From Trichoplusia ni (Eukaryota; Arthropoda; Insecta; Lepidoptera; Noctuidae): DNA of 64,000 nucleotides. The position numbers were made by a program, and so were the translations under genes. This document shows, in pieces, positions 47,801 through 57,900 of the stretch (the first letter of the stretch is position 1; every line of letters starts with the position of its first letter). Below the pieces are notes generated by a model. That model was not told the DNA's origin. It saw nothing but the letters and a program-made list of their open reading frames with translations, and did no database searches. The stretch lies in contig NC_039486.1 in NCBI RefSeq assembly GCF_003590095.1, positions 6,508,336-6,572,335 on the forward strand, in the 5' to 3' direction.

Positions 47801-50800
47801 TACTGCAAGGCCACCTTTCCAAAGCTTCGGGCAAGACGGTGTGGTTGGTGTAAGCGCAGCACTTGACGACAAGTTTCCACGCTTCTTCATAAGGTACTTT
47901 CTCAACATCAATCAAAATTCTCAACAGTTCAGGAATAGCGAGGGCAGGATGTGTGTCGTTCAATTGAATGGCTACCTTTTCAGGTAGGCTGTCAAATGTA
48001 GTCCTTACAGCCTCGCGACTACCGAACTTCGAGTTTTTGTATCTCCTAATGATATCTTGTAGCGTAGCAGCGCACATGAAGTACTCTTGACGTAAACGCA
48101 ACTCCTTGCCCTCAAAGAAGTTGTCATTGGGATAAAGAACACGGGAGATGTTCTCCGCCACATTACGATCAAGGACAGCTTGGATATAATCACCGGAGTT
48201 GACTGAAAGTAAAAAGAATGACCTGCTAAAACTCGCATTTAAGATTAAAGATAATTTTGGCCTTATCATATCATTAAATCGACCGATTTAGTTTCATAAT
48301 TAGGTAGATAAATATTGCAATGAACTTACAGAATTTCAGGTTGAAATCGACAGGACTCTTGGCGGACCATAGACGCAGTGTGTTGACGACATTGTTATTG
48401 TAGCCGGGGATCGGATTGTCGTAGGGCATCGCGAACACAACCTGATAACAATCATAGTATTTTCTTATCAAACTTTATTACTCCCAACTGTTAGACTGTG
48501 ACCGAGTACTTATTCAATTGACTTTGCAGCGAGACGATGTAGGTGGACAATATAATATATATAGTTGCCTTTTTCCATATTCTTTTCTGGTTGGTCGTAA
48601 AATCCTACAAAAGTTTTTTCATTTGACACTAAATGGGAAGGGAAGGATTTTGTTGACAGTTCAAAAAAGTATCATAATATATTACATGCCTTTCCATATT
48701 TATGTTACCAATCTTTAGGTAATACAAGTCTCAAGATTTATTACATTCTGTCATAAACAAAAGGGTAACTCGTCATATGTCACGAACTTAAGGCATGTTC
48801 ACAATAATCAATGATATCGCATAGAAACAAGTCATATTGTGTTATTTACGATGATTATTATAAACAAGGAACTTTTCTCTGACGACCTATTTAGTAGATA
48901 AGGATCGCGTGATTATCTACAAGTTCAAGTAATTGCTAGGATTGCAATAATAAATAAGATTAAATATTTATTGATTTGGGCATAACAACTGGAGAAGTGC
49001 ATTGGATTATTTTTAGAACAATATCGCTACGGGAGACTGTTTGGTTTTAAACAGTTTGCTCCGAGTTCAAAATTCAGTGTTCTTTAAAGTATTTATAAAT
49101 ATTGTTGTGTTTATAAGTAATATTTCACATATTTTTAGATTGGGATACAGTTCATGCATGCATAGTAGTAAAACAGAACGTAAAAGAAAAGTACGAAAGT
49201 GTTTTTTATATTTGCTAACTTTAAAAAATTGCGCTTATGCTAGTATTGTCATCCTCAAATACCAAGCTTCGGCAAAATATTTTTGTAAAACAAATAAACG
49301 GCTTCTATATTTTAATTACCATAACATTATGATTATCTTTAAAAGAACAAATAGGTAAATGACTGAATCACAAGCGTGTGGTCTGCCGTGACTCTATTAA
49401 AAGCCGTCAGACATCATTTTGCTTTACACACAATATTACTTTTGATTACTCCATTGAGAGTAACAAATTGGCGTAACAGATAAAAAAGCACTCGTGTATC
49501 ACGTTCGACGGTGATGTGCTGGGTATATGACGTGATATAATATTAACCGATTTTTTCTGTTGCATATTTTTAGTGTTTGCTTTAAAATAAAAAACTAATG
49601 TTTTTTTTTTGTAAGTTAGCCCAAAATTACTGGTAGTTTACTTTATTATGACTAGATAGCAATTTCTTACAGATTTAAAAGAAACTCCTTTATTCTACTT
49701 TTAATAACGATTACGATTAATTTTAGTTAATTAATTAATTAAAGTTATTCGAAAATGGTAAGACCAATTGGTGTTTGATGATTAGTTATAATATTTTAAC
49801 AAAGAAAATATATCACAAGGTGAGATTCAACAGCACAACAGCTACAGCACAGCAACAACAGGCTGTTCTTCCTACATCTTTGACAGTCGTTACAGGTAGT
49901 CAGAAGCTTGAAAAAGTCTGACAGCCAGTCTAACCAAGGGGTATAGTGTTGCCCTTGTAACTGGGTTAAGGAGGTCAGATAGGCACCTTGTAAAACACTG
50001 GTACTTAGCTGAAACCGGTTGGACTGGTAGCCGACTCCAACATGGTTGGGAAAAGGCTAGGCCAATGAAAACGACTTACTCCTTTTTTCGAGTTAAAACC
50101 TAACCAAGGACTTTGGTAACTTACCTGAGTATCAATCCATTTCTTTCCTTGGGGTGTGTCGACCACTCGTCCGTAGAAGTTGACGGGCAGCATGAACTCG
50201 GGGCGCGCCTTCTCCCAGGGGTTGCCGTACCGGAGCCAGTCGTCAGGCTCCTCCTGCTGCTCCCCGTGCTCGATCTTCTGCGCGAAGATACCGTACTCAT
50301 ACCTGATACCTAGAATAAGTAGAATTTTGTTACGCATTATATTTTCCTACGCAGATTTTGCCGTTTTTATGATTCTGGCTAGTTCAACATGAAATGACTA
50401 GGTTGAGTACAGGATTTTTTTATAAATACATTAAATCAACGCCTGACATAAGCGTAAATGAAAACAGTTGAGTGTTACACGAGAACGGTCGGAAATTCAA
50501 ATCATAATTTAAATTATGAGAGCTTCAGTAAACGCATCATTAGAGTTTTTATTGAACAGAATTCGTTTTCATTGCACAGGATATAGGCAATGAACAGTTT
50601 TCTATTCGATAAAGCCTTGACCGAGTATTGGTTGTTGGCCAGGTGCTGCAAATATTAATTCAACTGACTGATGCAGTTGAACATAAGCGTGTTGACACAT
50701 TAAACTATCATATTTTTTGGTGGAAGTTTAATGTGTCGATGTGTGATTTGATGCGATCTAACTGTGATTATCAATACCGGTTCAATATCGGTTTTGAACT

Positions 50801-52728
50801 TATGATTGTTGAACTTATAAGTCGAAAAATCGATCGACAGATTAATTTGCAAGGCGGGTTTAAATAGGCTTTTTAGAAATTATATTACTTGTCTAGGGAG
50901 ACAAGCAAGGCAACAGAAAACGAGAGGCACTGCTATAGACACTATATAATACTGCCGTGGTATAACTAAAATGCCGTTATCCAACATCTGGTAAATTTTT
51001 AACTTTTGATGCTACATCAATGACAAAACAAAAATCTATCGATCTATGTTTGCGAATTTTCAATATCTTGAATAGTTTTGGCAGAAAAGAGGTGGTTTCA
51101 ATAACATAAATAGATTAGTTAATGGAAACAAAGATAGGATAGGTCTGGACCACTTTACGATGTGTGGTTACCGGACATTGACCTTTATTGTGCCGGCGAC
51201 GCTTATCGATTTTCGTTACCACGCAAAGGAGAAAAGCTCACGACTTCATTTAGTGCTCAAACATACTACTCAGCTTATAATCACTGAATGTCAATAACAG
51301 CATAATTGTTCATATTATATAAGGGTATGTTCAAACTTCGAAGTCATTCAATTTAGTTTGTTCATTTGTAATTGGCGATGCGCCAGCGCTGGTGTTGTCA
51401 ACTGCCTCAAATTAGTTTATACCGGCCAAAATAATGTCAAGTATGTTTTCCAATGTCCTGTGCGACGACATTTACGGTTTCTCAAAATAATTTTATTTTA
51501 CGTGCAATTTGTTGCATTTTTATCATTACAATGAACTCTGAATGTAAACATAAAATATGTTGTAGATTTTATAATTTTTACTCATTTTTAATCATAGCGC
51601 TGCTTAAAAAATATAAATAATGGAGATACCTATAGATATCATAACAAAAAGTTTGAACTGCTGTAAACAAAAAAGTTTGTTCTCTTTTTAATCTTTTAAA
51701 TACAATAATGGAATGGAACTTTGAAAAAAGTAGTCTTCTCACCATAACCATAAGCTGCCAGTCCAAGAGTTGCCATAGAGTCAAGGAAGCAGGCAGCCAA
51801 GCGGCCCAGGCCTCCATTACCAAGACCAGCATCTTCCTCCAACTCTTCGAGCTCTTCAATATCTAAACCAAGCTGGTACAGAGCTTCATCCACAGTACCC
51901 TGGATGCCCAGGTTTATCATGGTGTTTTGAAGTGATCTTCCCATGTAATACTCCAGTGAGAGGTAGTAGACACGCTAAACAAAGTATTCATATTTTCAAT
52001 AAAATTTAATCATTTTTTACTTAGACATAGTTAGTTTTTGCTGAAATAGTTCATTAGTGTACTTTATCTGTTTGGTTTAATTCATAATCTTAAAAGTTAT
52101 TTTTCCTAACTTCCATAGACATTCCGCTTCATTATATTTTAGTAATGGAACACAGATGTATGGAAACAGTATTGTATTCTATATAAAGTTTACTATTTTC
52201 ATTAAAGTCTTATAGGTAAATTAAATGTGTTTAAAGATCCGAAATTGTGTTGCTAACCAGTCAAAGTAATCTCAGTTACTGATTTATTGCCATTTGACTA
52301 ATTATTTACAAAGGTAATAAAATTATTATTTATTTAGCCATTAGCTCCAAAATTATTAAAAGGTGTTGTTTTGAAATAAAATTTATTAATCTACCTGCAT
52401 TTGGTACTTTAAAACAAACTTTTTGCTAGTTGACATGGTTGATTTAATTCAATAAATATATCAATTTAATTATATTATTATAGCTTACCTTGGGATCCTT
52501 TTCATAGTAGTATTGTTGAGTCCTAATCCAGCGCGAAACAAGGTGGTCCCTCACAGTGTGGGCCAAGGCGAAGTAGTAGTCTCGCGGAGTCGCTACATTT
52601 CTATCTTTCACTAGCGTATAATGCACATGACGATTGAATGCTTTCTTCACCTCAGCAACATTTTCCACAGCTACGATCCCTCGCACAGAGATTTGCTTGC
52701 GCTTGTCGGAATCGCTCTGTACGCTCAT
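41657..52728 (-). CDS. GlyP: Glycogen phosphorylase
   Basis: Glycogen phosphorylase splits alpha-1,4 links of glycogen with phosphate to release glucose-1-phosphate in the cytosol; in insects it supplies trehalose and flight fuel. Nine exons join in consistent phase to 841 residues, the usual insect length. The N-terminus has KRKQISVRG with Ser14, matching the serine phosphorylated by phosphorylase kinase. Family motifs follow: SLEYYMGRSL, LGNGGLGRLAACFLDSMATL, GYGIRYEYGIF, QLNDTHPALAIPEL, NGITPRRWLLLCNP, KRIHEYKRQLLN and [32 protein letters not shown] contains the pyridoxal-phosphate lysine at residue 680. No frame break was found. A TATA box and initiator lie 160 nt upstream of the ATG. Confidence 0.98.
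41809..42889 (-). other. GlyP intron 8
   Basis: About 1.1 kb AT-rich intron; nothing coding or repetitive was recognised. Confidence 0.6.
42892..43093 (-). CDS. GlyP: GlyP exon 8
   Basis: 202 nt, acceptor ACATAG, donor GTATAA. Encodes YNAYEYYERNPELRQCVEQI, then FFSPGEPGRF and LLQHDRFLHLADYDAYIEAQ. Not open from an ATG; read from splice sites. Noticeably GC-rich. Confidence 0.95.
43190..43270 (+). mobile_element. Transposon-derived fragment
   Basis: Contains CTGAACGGATTCAGACGAAA followed by CTTGGTACACAGG, a phrase seen in many dispersed insect elements. Short and without open frame, so only a fragment. Confidence 0.45.
43880..44095 (+). mobile_element. Transposon-derived fragment
   Basis: Contains AACGGTCAAGTGCGAGTCCG and, near its end, CCGTGGGGATCGAACACGAG, both typical of interspersed repeats in lepidopteran genomes. 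Lies in GlyP intron 7 next to exon 7. Confidence 0.45.
44112..44290 (-). CDS. GlyP: GlyP exon 7 (pyridoxal-phosphate site)
   Basis: 179 nt, acceptor TTCTAG, donor GG|GTAAGT. Encodes [20 protein letters not shown], with cofactor lysine 680, then GTMDGANVEMAEEAGENNMF and RVDDVEALQKKG. Confidence 0.97.
44293..45497 (-). other. GlyP intron 6
   Basis: About 1.2 kb AT-rich intron. No feature recognised on either strand. Confidence 0.6.
45500..45607 (-). CDS. GlyP: GlyP exon 6
   Basis: 108 nt, acceptor ATCCAG, donor GTGAGA. Encodes VNNDPDVGDKLKLIFLENYR then VTLAERIMPAADLSEQ, joining in phase 0 on both sides. Confidence 0.97.
46111..46156 (+). repeat. 46-bp direct repeat, left copy
   Basis: Begins TTTATTCATTACCATACTGA and ends AGATGTAAACAA. 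The same 46 bases recur at 47,012-47,057, 901 bp away, with the long inverted repeat between. Confidence 0.85.
46149..46177 (+). repeat. Short hairpin TGTAAACAAG/CTTGTTTACA
   Basis: A perfect 10-bp stem with a 9-base loop at the end of the left direct repeat. The right copy diverges just here, so only the left side has the hairpin. Confidence 0.8.
46317..46506 (+). repeat. 190-bp inverted repeat, left arm
   Basis: Identical by eye to the reverse complement of 46,823-47,012. Starts ATCCCACCAAAAACATTAAA and ends GCAATGAGCACAA. Loop of 316 bp. Confidence 0.9.
46823..47012 (+). repeat. 190-bp inverted repeat, right arm
   Basis: Starts TTGTGCTCATTGCCAAGTCA and ends TTTGGTGGGAT, adjoining the right copy of the 46-bp direct repeat. 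The right end is about 70 bp from the donor of GlyP exon 5. Confidence 0.9.
47012..47057 (+). repeat. 46-bp direct repeat, right copy
   Basis: Same 46 bases as 46,111-46,156. Together they bound a 901-bp segment that includes both arms of the inverted repeat. Confidence 0.85.
47085..48202 (-). CDS. GlyP: GlyP exon 5 (catalytic core)
   Basis: 1118 nt, by far the largest exon; acceptor TTTCAG, donor ACG|GTGAGC. It encodes residues of about 257-629 including NSGDYIQAVLDRN, AIQLNDTHPALAIPELLRI, CAYTNHTVLPEALERWP, AHLCVVGAHAVNGVAAIHS, NGITPRRWLLLCNPGL, KRIHEYKRQLLNILHV and [18 protein letters not shown]. Confidence 0.98.
48330..48441 (-). CDS. GlyP: GlyP exon 4
   Basis: 112 nt, acceptor TATCAG, donor T|GTAAGT. 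Encodes VVFAMPYDNPIPGYNNNVVN then TLRLWSAKSPVDFNLKF. Confidence 0.97.
48444..50123 (-). other. GlyP intron 3
   Basis: About 1.7 kb. A lepidopteran interspersed repeat occupies about 49,830-50,095; an ATTA microsatellite-like run lies near 49,727-49,743. The remainder is AT-rich with no other signal. Confidence 0.55.
49830..50095 (+). mobile_element. Lepidopteran interspersed repeat (SINE- or LINE-like)
   Basis: Carries GACAGTCGTTACAGGTAGTC, AACTGGGTTAAGGAGGTCAG and GACTCCAACATGGTTGGGAA, phrases I recognise from a repeat abundant in moth genomes. Class uncertain; no open frame. It ends just before GlyP exon 3. Confidence 0.6.
50125..50309 (-). CDS. GlyP: GlyP exon 3
   Basis: 185 nt, acceptor TTCTAG, donor CAG|GTAAGT. 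Encodes GIRYEYGIFAQKIEHGEQQE, then PDDWLRYGNPWEKARPEFML and FYGRVVDTPQGKKWIDTQ. Confidence 0.97.
50312..51740 (-). other. GlyP intron 2
   Basis: About 1.4 kb without recognisable features. Confidence 0.6.
51743..51974 (-). CDS. GlyP: GlyP exon 2
   Basis: 232 nt, acceptor TGTTTAG, donor G|GTGAGA. Encodes RVYYLSLEYYMGRSLQNTMI, then EELEEDAGLGNGGLGRLAAC and FLDSMATLGLAAYGYG. Confidence 0.97.
51977..52486 (-). other. GlyP intron 1
   Basis: About 510 nt AT-rich intron, nothing recognised. Confidence 0.6.
52489..52728 (-). CDS. GlyP: GlyP exon 1 (start codon, regulatory phospho-site)
   Basis: ATG at 52,726-52,728; 80 codons to donor AAG|GTAAGC. Encodes MSVQSDSDKRKQISVRGIVA with Ser14 in the KQIS context used by phosphorylase kinase, then HVHYTLVKDRNVATPRDYYF and DHLVSRWIRTQQYYYEKDPK. 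Confidence 0.97.
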
Positions 52729-52860
52729 CTTGAATTATTTACGATTTAAGGATAAAATCAGGTAAGGCCCGTGCGACCGCTAGACCCTGTCAACCCTGAC
52801 TGGTCAAACGCGGCTTGAGATATCGGTCACCTTGAGAAGGTCAAACATATAACACGACCA

Positions 52861-52894
52861 CAGACTGCTTACCGGCAAATTCTCAGTATTTATA
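52861..52894 (-). promoter_or_regulatory. GlyP core promoter (TATA box and initiator)
   Basis: Minus-strand TATAAATA at 52,887-52,894 is followed 28 nt later by GCAGTC, an arthropod-type initiator with A at 52,866. This would give a 5' UTR of about 138 nt to the GlyP ATG. Confidence 0.55.
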
Positions 52895-52899
52895 TGTCA

Positions 52900-54746
52900 A
52901 CATTAATTATTATTACTATTCAGTATTAGTATTATGTGTTTCAATGATGATTTGTGGTATTTGAGAGTTACTTCATGCAAAATAATTCATCAATCGAAAA
53001 TATTTCCCGGCTACCAGCACGATTTGTAAAAATCATGACACCTGTCAAACCAAAACATCATGTCAATGCCAGCTGATACTTTTGACACATTATTAGTTTG
53101 AATACTTGTACTATTTAAGTCAAATGATTGTCAAGGATGAAATCAAGGTGCATGTTCAGTCCCAGTGAACTACCCATGTTACTGTTAAAAACACCACATA
53201 AGTACAAACGGTGAGGCACGGTTTTTTTACCATCTGCAATTCCGTAATTAAATCAATAATCAATAATTATAAATAAACGCTCTCATTGTAGGTTTGCGAT
53301 TTGCTCAAAAATTGGAATACTTCGAAAAATACTTATCTCCGCTCCGCTAGGATTGTAAAAAATAAATCAATTTTTTTTGAGTGTGGATGTGAAAATGAAA
53401 CAACACCAAATTGTTTAGGTTAACACTTTCATATAATTTTACGGAAAAAGTAGGCCGTTATAACCATATACACGTTGTAACTTTATTATGTCAAAACATA
53501 TCTATATTCCTAGAACACAGGCCATTTTTGGTAACTTATGGCCAAGCTTCAAAGATGGATTAAGTGATGTAATATACAAGCAAGACAAAATACGTAGCTT
53601 CCTACAGAACTAAAATATGTAAATTAAAATATAAAATTATTTTCCTTTGTATATAAATAAAAACTCTGAACTTATCTAAGAAAAAGATTACACTGTCCAG
53701 CAGATCTCACAGTATCTTAATTCTTATATAAATGCTAACTTACAAGTGCACATCAAAATACTTCAATAATTTTGGACGTTTCACCAACAAGGATCTTTAT
53801 GGATCTCACAATTGACCATATCTAGAAACAGTTAGACAACAATGCTATACTGCCTCGAGGCCAGTTAGGTGCCTAAACTTTTAAGACTAGCTAGCAACAA
53901 TACTACAACAATTATGTTTTAAAATCGCGTCTTGCACATAGTCAGAAATTTTCAGGTATTTCACATCAGGAACAAGAAAAAGATTTAGTAAGCTCAAAAA
54001 CCATCGTGTCAGTTTTTGACAAACATAAAAAAGGTTTTTGGAAAACAAATAAATTGGCACTCCAATATTACCACACGTATTACTATCCCTATTCACTTTG
54101 GTTAAATGAGATGCACAGCAAAACTGTCCTAATGTCAAAAAATACTGACAAAATAATTGACTTAGATTAATTAAGATTGATCTTGCATTTAAAAGTAGCA
54201 TGTCAATAGGAAAGCAAGCGTTTAACACTTAAGCTTCATACCTATCTGCTCCTTTTATTCAAAATCTTTGCAATACGCACCAGCGGCTTTAACCTACCTA
54301 CAAATTCAAAAGAAAGTTTTTAATAATCTTCTGTCAGATTTTAAATGCACTGGGAATAGCTATAACAGTAAACATACTGTATTCTGTAACTATAAGTTTA
54401 GCAGAACTAGCAATGAATAAGTATTTAAAACTTTTAAGACACTATACACCTCCGAATTCTCACGCAGTATGATCGTAGACTGTCTAGTTTCGTATGAACA
54501 AGTAGAGTGCGAAACTAGAAGAACTACTGCCGCATTTCACAACATTTCAAATTCCGCAGCCTTGAAAGGTGTGGTACATCTTTAGTTAATCTCTTAACCA
54601 CAACATAGCCGGGCATTTTTCACATAGTTTGACTAGTTTCAACTTGGCTGCCACAGAGTGTGAAACTATTCCCGCTTTTTTAAATATTTCACGTGTCTAG
54701 TTTAAAGTAGTGTTTTGTGAGTTTGATTTGTCACATAAATGAGTTT
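52900..54746 (-). other. Intergenic region and galectin 3' UTR
   Basis: Downstream of the galectin stop codon the transcript strand shows AATAAAG at 53,481-53,487, so the 3' UTR may run to about 53,460. The stretch from there to the GlyP promoter has no recognised gene. Confidence 0.45.
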
Positions 54747-54929
54747 CTAGCTGTCTCTAACAGGCGAACTGCTGGCAGGACACAGATACATTTGTTCAGG
54801 GTAGATGTCGCCACGTATGCGCACTGCCCGTACGCCGTTGGCCGCGGCTCTGTACTCCAACTCTCCGATCAGAATGTCGTCTGCGTATATCGCCCATTCA
54901 CCCGATCCTCTTATAATTCGCAGTTGTGT
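54747..54929 (-). CDS. Galectin last exon, end of second domain
   Basis: 183 nt, acceptor TTTTCAG, stop TAG at 54,747-54,749. Encodes TQLRIIRGSGEWAIYADDIL, then GELEYRAAANGVRAVRIRGD and a serine-rich tail PASSSPVRDS. Confidence 0.92.
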   Translation of the reverse strand, partial: TQLRIIRGSGEWAIYADDILIGELEYRAAANGVRAVRIRGDIYPEQMYLCPASSSPVRDS

Positions 54930-57900
54930 CTGAAAATTGTAATAGAACCAAAATTTAAAAAAACTATGCCTTCTGCTATCCTGTGTGTTTGTAATGGCCA
55001 AATTTCAAAGTAAAGTACAAAAATATCCAAATCAAAAAGACACCCAGATTTTGAATGAGTATTTGTGGATCACAAATATAATTGCCCTCGAGCGACGTGC
55101 ATATGATCTATGGTTTCATATCACAGCTTTAAAAGCCTTTCTATGTGTACTGTAACATGTAAGCTGAAAAGCATATAATATGTATTACTATTGACCTTAG
55201 TCCCAGGCACAAGCTTGGCAGTCCGCTGCCGCCTCTCGGGCCCCCAGTCCCCGAGCCAGGCGTTGAGCACGACGAGCTGCCTCTCCCGCTGCGACTCCAC
55301 GTACGCGCGCACGTTCACGTGAGCCAGCACGTTGGGCCGCGGCCACTCCCGGGCACTGTCCATTAAGTCTATCGCGAAGGAATGCAGGAGTGGCCGGAGT
55401 CTGAAGCGGAATAAAAAGATTAGTTATGTATCTGCTGTCCATTAAGTCTATCGCGAAGGAGCGCAGGAGTGGCCAGAGTCTGGTCAAAAAAGATTGGTTA
55501 TATTATCTGTAAACTAATAATGTTTTTCAACTTTTAATAAAATAACTTTTAAGGGACTTAGTAAGGCTATTTCAGGGAAGACAAAACAGGATAAGAAAAT
55601 CGGTTTATCCAGTCTGAAGTTCTGAGGTAGCAACGCAAAAAAAAACATTTAGATGAATTTGAATTTATTATCCCCTCTTTTTTGGAATCGGTTGAAAACG
55701 TATCAATGGGCACAAAATTAAAACAAATAGTCGGATTTAATATTTCACGGGAAACCATTACGTATTGCGGTTTCTTGTGCAGAATTACTTTTGATGTCAG
55801 AGTAACAAATATTCGTTCTGAAATATTACAGTGAAAATATATTAAGGGCGAAAATCAAGTCATATTTTCGTTTGGCCTTTCCTCATTCTCCTTGTAAGCT
55901 TGTTAATGAAACTGTATATCGACAGTTGAGTGGAATTGGAAGGCCGCCAACATCAGAGCCATTGAGTTTCGGTTCGCTGGAAAATATCGATATCCGCACA
56001 TTTCAGAGAAACAACGACAATACAAAGTATACAACCTAATGGTACTACGAATTACCCATTACAAACAACTTATTCCAAATTAAAACTGCAGTTTTTGCAA
56101 TACGAAATTTATACTTTCCACCTACGCGATTTCAGCAGTGCTTTTTTTTACGGTCGTACTAGTGTACTACTTAAAGTATGACTCAAATGTAGAGTCCCAG
56201 ATTGAAATGTTTCATCTTAGTATTTATAATAACATACTAACCTTCCATAAATAACCAGCTGCTGTCCCTCTGGAATGCCATTTGATAATGATGCGATACA
56301 ATTCGCTTGCCAAACCGGCTCTGTATCTTCTGGGGGTAAATCTAAACTTCCCCGGTATGGGACCTTTAAAAAATAACATGTTATTTTAGAAAAACTCAAT
56401 TTGGGAGGAATAATTAATATTGTCTCAAAAGACTTGTTTCCTTCTCTCTTGCTTATTTACAATTTTACATGCTCAGAATTGGGTGGTGTTATGGCAGAGT
56501 TTGGTCGAAAGTTTTTTAGACCAATAAATTAATAAATACGTCACATTTTTACCGCAATGGCATCAACAGTGGTTTATCGTAACTTATCACAAAAATGGGC
56601 CAATATCTGTATCTTGATATTATTGATAACTAATTAGATTTCGGTGTTATAATTGAGATAAAAAGGCGCTGGTGTAAATATATTTACAACCTTATATTTA
56701 CTATTTTAATAATTTTCGTGAAGCGAATTCATAATTCTTAATTTGATAACGGTTAACTTACGCGTATTTATCGGGATTTCCCGACTTGTTTTGGACCCAA
56801 CTATTGTCCTCTATCATTCAAGTGACTCGCAAGCAGGTTAATTAATTAATAAAAAAATATCCTTATAATTTGATGATTACTCACTTCTACTGGGTTCGGT
56901 GCTAAAATCGGGAATATCTCAGTCTTCTGCACTTTAAGTGAGGCATCTCGAATGCCAGTCACTTGCACCCATTCAGCAGTGAACAGGTTCGGGATCCTAT
57001 GGGTATAACTGCAATACTGCACACCATCAACTGCCCATAACGTCTCCTTCTCATCAACAACTATTTCTATCGTAAATGGACGATCCGCTTTAAATGGAAA
57101 CAATCTGAAAAAGTTTTAATTAAACCTTATTTAGCGGTAACTGCAAAGTGTTAAGTGTGGTAATGAGACCTTAAGGAAAAATTAAATGGATAATGGTTAT
57201 TGGCGTAATGTTAACAAGGGCTCATGGTCAATACCTTTTACGATTGAGAGTAATTAAGCGTAAAATTTCTGTGTAACCTACATACATCTAGGGCCTACAC
57301 AGATAAAGCTGAAATAGAAAAGCATTTTTACTGACTGAAAATTTATCTTATCAACTCATGTGTTCAGTGCTTTAAGCTCTAATCAGTGTCAAGAGTAAAC
57401 CCAATTAACCTCCCGTAATTTCAAGTCATCAGCGAAACGTTACCTACTGCCTGCAGGTCTAGGCAAAGACGGAAGGAAAATGGCAGAGTGTTTTTCCTGA
57501 AGTGGAATAAAATGGCAAAAATACTTTGTCTAAATACTACATACCTAAATGCAGTGGTCTCCTCTTGACCCCACTTGTTATGACGTCTGGTATTTCTCAC
57601 CACATAACACTGTGGCTGTCGAACGTTGAAATGTACTGCGATATCGCCTCGCCCTGAATCCGCGTCGCCGAATCCTATGTTTACAGCAAACCTATATAAA
57701 CAAAATAAAACTTTGTTAATTAATAGGTTCCTAATATTCATACCCCATATTCAACAAAAATCGTATAGGTAGGTACATTGTAAAACTTATCAAAAACAAT
57801 TTGGGCAATCATTAATTTATAAAGAAACCCCTCAATTTTACAAATATCAATATCGATACGACCATTTTTAACTGTATCCACCTTTTGTTGATTCTGTCTT

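Noticed and set aside
47070..47987. Long plus-strand open frames opposite GlyP exon 5
   Set aside because: They mirror the strongly conserved GlyP coding frame on the other strand and have no independent signals.
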